Both the position numbers and the translations under genes were made by a program. The notes below the pieces were generated by a model. That model searched no databases. It had not been told where the DNA came from and worked only from the letters and a program-made list of their open reading frames with translations. Positions 6,929 to 11,136 of a stretch of 11,136 nucleotides of DNA are shown piece after piece; position 1 is the stretch's first letter; every line of letters begins with the position of its first letter. Origin of the DNA: Candidatus Symbiothrix sp. (lineage in GTDB: Bacteria; Bacteroidota; Bacteroidia; Bacteroidales; Azobacteroidaceae); NCBI GenBank assembly GCA_031270925.1, contig JAISWY010000353.1:1-11136 (forward strand), given 5' to 3'.

Positions 6929-8536
6929 ATGAGAACAAGCAGTTTTTTATTGTTGATATTTTTTTGTGTGATGGAATGTGTCGCACAGCCCGCCATGTAC
7001 CGTTTGCTATTAACAAACAAAGGAAGTTCTCCATACAACATCAACCAACCTGAAGCATTCCTGTCGCCCAAATCCATCGAACGCCGGCTAAAACAGCATT
7101 TGGCGGTAAACGAAAGCGATTTACCCATCGATCCGGCTTATTTTGAAGCAATTACGGAAACCGGTGCAACGATTCAAGCATACAGTAAATGGGTTGAAAC
7201 TATTGTTGTCAATATTTCGGATGAAGAAACATTAAATCGCGTATCGGCATTACCTTTTGTGGCTTCAATTAAAAAAGTGCGTAACGATATAGTTCCGCTT
7301 CACTCGGCAATCAATAAAACTGAAAAAGAGGAAAATACAAGCGAAGACCCAAGGCCGGCTTTCGGCGACGCCTATTCCGTTGCACAACCGCAAATCGCCA
7401 TCAATAACGGTTTGTTTTTGCACGAATTGGGTTATAAAGGCGCAGGAATAACGATTGCCGTGATCGACGCCGGATTCAAAGACGCCGACACGCATCCCGA
7501 TTATCTGGATATGAATCGTATCCTCGGAACCAAAAATTTCACGCATCAGGAAGGCGATGTCTTTCGAAGCACGGAACAGCATGGAGCCAACGTACTTTCG
7601 CTCATTTTGGCAAATAATCCCGGAAATATGATCGGAACAGCGCCCGATGCCTCGTTTTACCTTTTGAAATCGGAAGTCAACGACGAAGAAAATCCGGTAG
7701 AAGAAGATTATTGGGTGGCTGCGCTGGAATATGCCGACAGTTTGGGAGTGGACATCGTTACTACATCGCTGGGTTACACGCTGTTTGACGACGCCGCGAT
7801 GAATCATACTTGGGACGAATTGGATGGGAACACGGTTCTCGCCAGTCGCGCCGCATCTATGGCCATATCCAAAGGACTTGTCGTATTGCATGCCGCGGGC
7901 AACGAAGGCGCAAAAGCATGGCAAAAAGTGGGTGTTCCGGCCGATGCAAGCAACATCTTAACGATTGGCGCCGTCAAATCCGATTCCACAGTCGCCACTT
8001 TTTCGTCGTGGGGAATCTTGCCCGACAACCGCATCAAACCCGACCTAATGGCGATGGGACAAGATGTTTATACATTATTGCCTAACGGCGAAGTGAGCAA
8101 AGGGAACGGTACATCCTACGCAACGCCGCTCATAGCCGGCATGACCGCTTGCTTGTGGCAGGCCTTACCCGAATTAACCGCTTTGGAATTAATCTATTTA
8201 ATCAAATCATCATCGAATCGCTTTTCCGAACCCGATGAAAAATACGGCTACGGCTTGCCCGATTTTCAAAAAGCGTATATAATGTATTATCCGACTTCGA
8301 TAAATACCGTGTTGCACTCCCCGCTTTTTTTCGATGCCGCTCAAAAACAAATCCGCTTGGACATTCCAAATAAACAGCGCATCCGCTTCTGGGTTTATTC
8401 CTTGGCCGGACAATTGGTATCTCAACAGGATTCTATTCTCAATCAATTAAAGGTAAGCGAATTATCTTCAGGAATATACATTGCCGAGGTTTTGTCCGAA
8501 GGAAAAGATTATACTTGCTTGTTTAGGCTACCATGA
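6929..8536 (+). CDS. Secreted S8 subtilase precursor with T9SS-like sorting domain
   Basis: This 535-residue protein is a subtilisin-like serine endopeptidase. Residues 1-19 form a signal peptide (cleavage likely after ECVA). A propeptide-like region with the block FLSPKSIERRLKQ spans about 20-125. The catalytic triad is complete: Asp180 in AVIDAGF, His218 in EQHGANV and Ser396 in GNGTSYATP, with the oxyanion Asn325 in AAGNEG. The last 80 residues form a beta-rich domain with VYSLAGQLV and LSSGIYIAEV, the pattern of T9SS type A sorting domains, so export by T9SS and cleavage by PorU are likely, though this tail lacks the usual lysine-rich end. The gene is divergent from porU. ATG 6929 overlaps the TGA of a six-codon frame starting at 6912. 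Orthologues of this layout are common in Bacteroidota; the substrate cannot be told from sequence. Confidence 0.93.
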   Translation: MRTSSFLLLIFFCVMECVAQPAMYRLLLTNKGSSPYNINQPEAFLSPKSIERRLKQHLAVNESDLPIDPAYFEAITETGATIQAYSKWVETIVVNISDEETLNRVSALPFVASIKKVRNDIVPLHSAINKTEKEENTSEDPRPAFGDAYSVAQPQIAINNGLFLHELGYKGAGITIAVIDAGFKDADTHPDYLDMNRILGTKNFTHQEGDVFRSTEQHGANVLSLILANNPGNMIGTAPDASFYLLKSEVNDEENPVEEDYWVAALEYADSLGVDIVTTSLGYTLFDDAAMNHTWDELDGNTVLASRAASMAISKGLVVLHAAGNEGAKAWQKVGVPADASNILTIGAVKSDSTVATFSSWGILPDNRIKPDLMAMGQDVYTLLPNGEVSKGNGTSYATPLIAGMTACLWQALPELTALELIYLIKSSSNRFSEPDEKYGYGLPDFQKAYIMYYPTSINTVLHSPLFFDAAQKQIRLDIPNKQRIRFWVYSLAGQLVSQQDSILNQLKVSELSSGIYIAEVLSEGKDYTCLFRLP

Positions 8537-8538
8537 AC

Positions 8539-8559
8539 GGGATGGAATGTTTTTATCCC
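8539..8559 (+). terminator. Weak hairpin after the subtilase gene
   Basis: GGGAT at 8539-8543 can pair with ATCCC at 8555-8559, extended by two G-U pairs and one A-T pair, with a five-base loop. It lies three bases after the subtilase stop. The T-rich run (about 8571-8577) is a dozen bases away, so it is not a textbook intrinsic terminator; it may only stabilise the transcript end. Confidence 0.25.
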
Positions 8560-8590
8560 AAAGTCAAGCATATTTTTACAAATAAAATGT

Positions 8591-8598
8591 TACTTTTG
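8591..8598 (+). promoter_or_regulatory. Promoter -7 element for the lipoprotein-glgB unit
   Basis: TACTTTTG is a full match to TAnnTTTG and is followed by C. It lies 24 bases before ATG 8623, giving a leader of about 20-40 bases depending on which start is used. No TTTG is present at the expected -33 position, so the promoter is predicted from the -7 box and its location only. Confidence 0.45.
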
Positions 8599-8622
8599 CA
8601 AACGAATTAAGTCAATACTATC

Positions 8623-9804
8623 ATGTTGAATAAAAAAAATAAAATAATGAGAAAGTTTCGATCATTCGCAATCGCCTTATTAACAGCCTTATTGGTTTTG
8701 GCTGGTTGCCGCAGTACGGGAGAAAAAGCTTTATCGCGCGGGAATTACTACACCGCTTGTATTCAAGCCATCGAAAAATTGCGCTCGTCGCCTGATAACG
8801 CAGTTGCCGCTTCAACTTTAACAACTGCTTATCCCTTGTTAGTCAATTATGTAGATCGGGAAGTCGATCGTTTGGATGTTACGTCGTCCGACCCGGTACG
8901 TTATCAAAAAATCTTCGATCTGTACAGCCAGTTGAATAATGTGGCGACACAGGTTTCGCGTTCGCCTGTGGCTTATCAATTGCTTCCTAATCTAAATTAT
9001 TACACGAACGAAATGGAATCGGCCCGCAATTCGGCTGCCGAAGAAACTTATCGGAATGCCGAAAAGAATATGCAAATCGGTACGCGACAAGCGGCCAAAG
9101 CAGCTCACCTGCAGTATGTACAGGTTAATTCGCTGATTCCGGGCTACAAAGATGTGATTAACAAAATACAAGACGCCAAATGGGCGGCCACGCTGAAAGT
9201 GGTGTTGGAACAGGTTCCGGTAGAAGGCCAATACAAAATCAGCGCCGATTTTTTCCAAAATCAGGTATTTGAATATTTTTCCGAAAAAATCCGCAACGAA
9301 TACGTTCATATTTTCGCCCCGGAAGAAGCTGCCACAATGAAATTGCATCCCGACCAGATTATCCGCCTTAGTTTTCAGGAATTTGTAGTGGGACAAGTCC
9401 GCGAAAGCACCGACACTCGCGAAGTAAAACGCGACAGTGTGGCTACAGGAACGTATCGCGACGACCAGGGCAAAACCCATACAGTCTATGGAACCGTCAA
9501 AGCCAAGCTGACCGTGCGCTCGGTAGAACTTTCCTCGTCGGGCATTTTAAATGCTTTTATTGTTGATTACCGCACGAATACAATATTATCGCAACAAAAA
9601 TTCCCCGGCACCTACAAATGGACGGATTCGTGGGCGACTTTCAACGGCGACGAACGTGCATTAAGCTCGAAAGAACTGAATATGTGCAAACGCACGCAAC
9701 TCTCGCCTCCGCCTCCCGCGCAAGATATGTTTGTTCAATTTACCATTCCGATTTACAATGACTTAACCCTTTTTATTCAACGGTATTACAGCTCTTACAA
9801 ATAA
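8623..9804 (+). CDS. Lipoprotein of unknown function
   Basis: The 393-residue product starts with a lipoprotein signal: a basic start, a hydrophobic stretch and the lipobox LVLAGC, with Cys29 as the expected lipidated residue. A second ATG at 8647 (residue 9) would give a more typical 20-residue signal and follows an A-rich stretch, so the true start is open between the two. After Cys29 a helical region with TPR-like spacing (GNYYTACIQAIEKL, later long Ala- and Tyr-rich helices) reaches about 190. The second half is mixed alpha-beta, with a polar threonine/aspartate-rich segment (about 265-290) followed by beta-strand-like stretches, a four-proline run near 365, and an aromatic C-terminus. 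No acidic lipoprotein export signal follows the cysteine, so a periplasm-facing location is more likely than surface exposure (inference). I do not recognise a named family. It ends 3 bases before glgB, suggesting co-transcription. Confidence 0.85.
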   Translation: MLNKKNKIMRKFRSFAIALLTALLVLAGCRSTGEKALSRGNYYTACIQAIEKLRSSPDNAVAASTLTTAYPLLVNYVDREVDRLDVTSSDPVRYQKIFDLYSQLNNVATQVSRSPVAYQLLPNLNYYTNEMESARNSAAEETYRNAEKNMQIGTRQAAKAAHLQYVQVNSLIPGYKDVINKIQDAKWAATLKVVLEQVPVEGQYKISADFFQNQVFEYFSEKIRNEYVHIFAPEEAATMKLHPDQIIRLSFQEFVVGQVRESTDTREVKRDSVATGTYRDDQGKTHTVYGTVKAKLTVRSVELSSSGILNAFIVDYRTNTILSQQKFPGTYKWTDSWATFNGDERALSSKELNMCKRTQLSPPPPAQDMFVQFTIPIYNDLTLFIQRYYSSYK

Positions 9805-9807
9805 TAA

Positions 9808-11136
9808 ATGAAACAACTACTTGGATTAATTAAAAACGACCCGTGGCTCGAACCTTTCCGTTCGGCTATCGAAGGACGATACAACTATTTCCTTCAACGG
9901 GAAAAAGAGTTGACCGGTAACGGAAAAATCTCGCTGAGCGAATTTGCTTCGGGACACCTTTATTTCGGTCTGCACTTTGAAAACGATACGTGGATTTTCC
10001 GCGAATGGGCGCCCTACTCCACTGCGATTTACCTCATCGGCGATTTCAACAATTGGCTGGAAACGCCTGAATATCAACTGCAACGGCTCGAAAACGGCGT
10101 TTGGGAAATCCGTTTGCCGAAAAACGCCTTGCATCACGGCGATTTGTATAAATTGAAAGTCCACTGGCCGGGTGGCGAGGGCGAACGCATTCCGGCGTGG
10201 ACGACCCGCGCGGTTCAAGACGAAAAAAACTACATTTTCAGCGCCCAAGTTTGGCTGTCCGAAAATCCCTATCAATTTAAAACCAAAAAATTCAAACCGA
10301 ATGTTTCGCCGCTGCTGATTTACGAATGTCATATCGGAATGGCGACAAACGAAGAACGGGTCGGAACGTATAAAGAGTTTACACAAAACATCTTACCGCG
10401 CGTAAAAGCCGACGGATACAATGCAATTCAAATCATGGCCATTCAGGAGCATCCCTATTATGGTTCGTTCGGCTACCATGTTTCCAGCTTTTTTGCCGCA
10501 TCTTCGCGTTTCGGAACACCCGACGATTTGAAGGAATTAATCGATGTGGCGCATTCGATGGGCATTGCCGTGATTATGGATATTGTTCATTCTCATGCAG
10601 TTAAGAACGAAATCGAAGGCTTGGGACGGTTCGACGGTTCCTATGAGCAATATTTCCACAGTGGCGAACGTCGCGAGCATCCTGCTTGGGATTCGCTTTG
10701 TTTCAATTATGGTCGCAACGAAGTAATTCATTTTTTACTGTCGAATTGCAAATTCTGGCTGGAAGAATACCGCTTCGACGGTTTCCGTTTCGACGGCGTT
10801 ACTTCGATGCTCTATCGCAGCCACGGTTTAGGTGAAGGCTTTGGCAGTTACGCCGATTATTACAACTTGAATCAGGATGGCGATGCGATTTGCTATCTCA
10901 CGTTGGCCAACAAATTGATCCACGAAGTCAATAAAAACGCAATTACGATTGCCGAAGAAGTGAGCGGAATACCCGGTCTGGCCGTGGCAGTGAACAAAGG
11001 TGGCTACGGATTCGATTACCGGATGGCAATGAATATCCCCGATTACTGGATTAAAATCATCAAGGAAAAGCAAGATCAGGATTGGCATCCGTCGGGAATA
11101 TGGTGGGAAACGACCAACCGTCGCGCCGACGAAAAG
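9808..11136 (+). CDS. glgB: 1,4-alpha-glucan branching enzyme, GH13_8 type (partial)
   Basis: The frame is open from ATG 9808 to the right edge: 443 codons, with the C-terminus missing (family members have about 650-700). Branching enzymes cut alpha-1,4-glucan and rejoin the piece by an alpha-1,6 bond in glycogen synthesis. A CBM48-type beta-sandwich (FREWAPYSTAIYLIGDFNNW) lies at about 65-160. The GH13 barrel begins near 170 (LLIYECHIGM). Conserved region I is DIVHSH, region II is GFRFDGVTSM with nucleophile Asp329, and region III is TIAEEVSGIP with acid/base Glu383. The third acidic residue lies beyond the edge. DIVHSH and AEEVSG resemble the eukaryotic-like subfamily GH13_8 more than the E. 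coli enzyme, as is usual in Bacteroidota. The start is supported by its 3-base distance from the upstream stop and by the typical N-terminal helix (LLGLIKNDPWLEPF). Confidence 0.95.
   Translation, partial: MKQLLGLIKNDPWLEPFRSAIEGRYNYFLQREKELTGNGKISLSEFASGHLYFGLHFENDTWIFREWAPYSTAIYLIGDFNNWLETPEYQLQRLENGVWEIRLPKNALHHGDLYKLKVHWPGGEGERIPAWTTRAVQDEKNYIFSAQVWLSENPYQFKTKKFKPNVSPLLIYECHIGMATNEERVGTYKEFTQNILPRVKADGYNAIQIMAIQEHPYYGSFGYHVSSFFAASSRFGTPDDLKELIDVAHSMGIAVIMDIVHSHAVKNEIEGLGRFDGSYEQYFHSGERREHPAWDSLCFNYGRNEVIHFLLSNCKFWLEEYRFDGFRFDGVTSMLYRSHGLGEGFGSYADYYNLNQDGDAICYLTLANKLIHEVNKNAITIAEEVSGIPGLAVAVNKGGYGFDYRMAMNIPDYWIKIIKEKQDQDWHPSGIWWETTNRRADEK

Noticed and set aside
7265..7924. 219-codon minus-strand frame opposite the subtilase
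   Set aside because: It is antisense to the catalytic domain, which has a complete triad; no motif or start signal supports it.
8992..10386. Minus-strand frames of 162 and 186 codons opposite the lipoprotein and glgB genes
   Set aside because: Both are shadows of genes with clear lipobox or GH13 features.
1..11136. CRISPR arrays, tRNA or rRNA genes, insertion sequences, attachment sites
   Set aside because: No regularly spaced repeats, cloverleaf-like sequences, transposase motifs or long terminal inverted repeats were seen on either strand.

Overview
The window reads as chromosomal DNA from a Bacteroidota species, most likely Bacteroidales-like. The reasons are type IX secretion system (T9SS) genes porU and porV, a subtilase with a T9SS-like C-terminal sorting domain, a GH13_8-type branching enzyme, and several matches to the Bacteroidota promoter element TAnnTTTG. 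It is mostly well-known gene families. I did not find a convincing undescribed system, and the findings are modest.

Layout: (1) 1-333, minus strand: N-terminal part of a helix-turn-helix regulator of the type usually fused to a WYL domain. It runs off the left edge and has no in-frame ATG where one is expected. (2) 334-641: AT-rich spacer with promoter-like elements on both strands and no convincing gene. (3) 642-1517, plus: membrane-anchored DNA/RNA non-specific endonuclease, clearly more AT-rich than the genes to its right. (4) 6681-1611, minus: porU, porV and ispF, each junction a 4-base ATGA overlap, so a tightly coupled operon. (5) 6682-6928: divergent intergenic region with a promoter-like element and two near-identical 12-base repeats. 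(6) 6929-8536, plus: S8 subtilase precursor. (7) 8623-9804, plus: lipoprotein of unknown function. (8) 9808-11136, plus: glgB, cut by the right edge; it starts 3 bases after the lipoprotein gene and so probably shares its transcript.

Functional links: PorU is the cysteine-protease-like sortase that removes C-terminal signals from T9SS cargo, and PorV is the outer-membrane shuttle that brings cargo to it. The divergent subtilase carries what looks like such a C-terminal signal, so it may be a client of the machinery encoded next door. IspF (isoprenoid synthesis) is translationally linked to the por genes without an obvious functional link. The lipoprotein and glgB form a separate unit.
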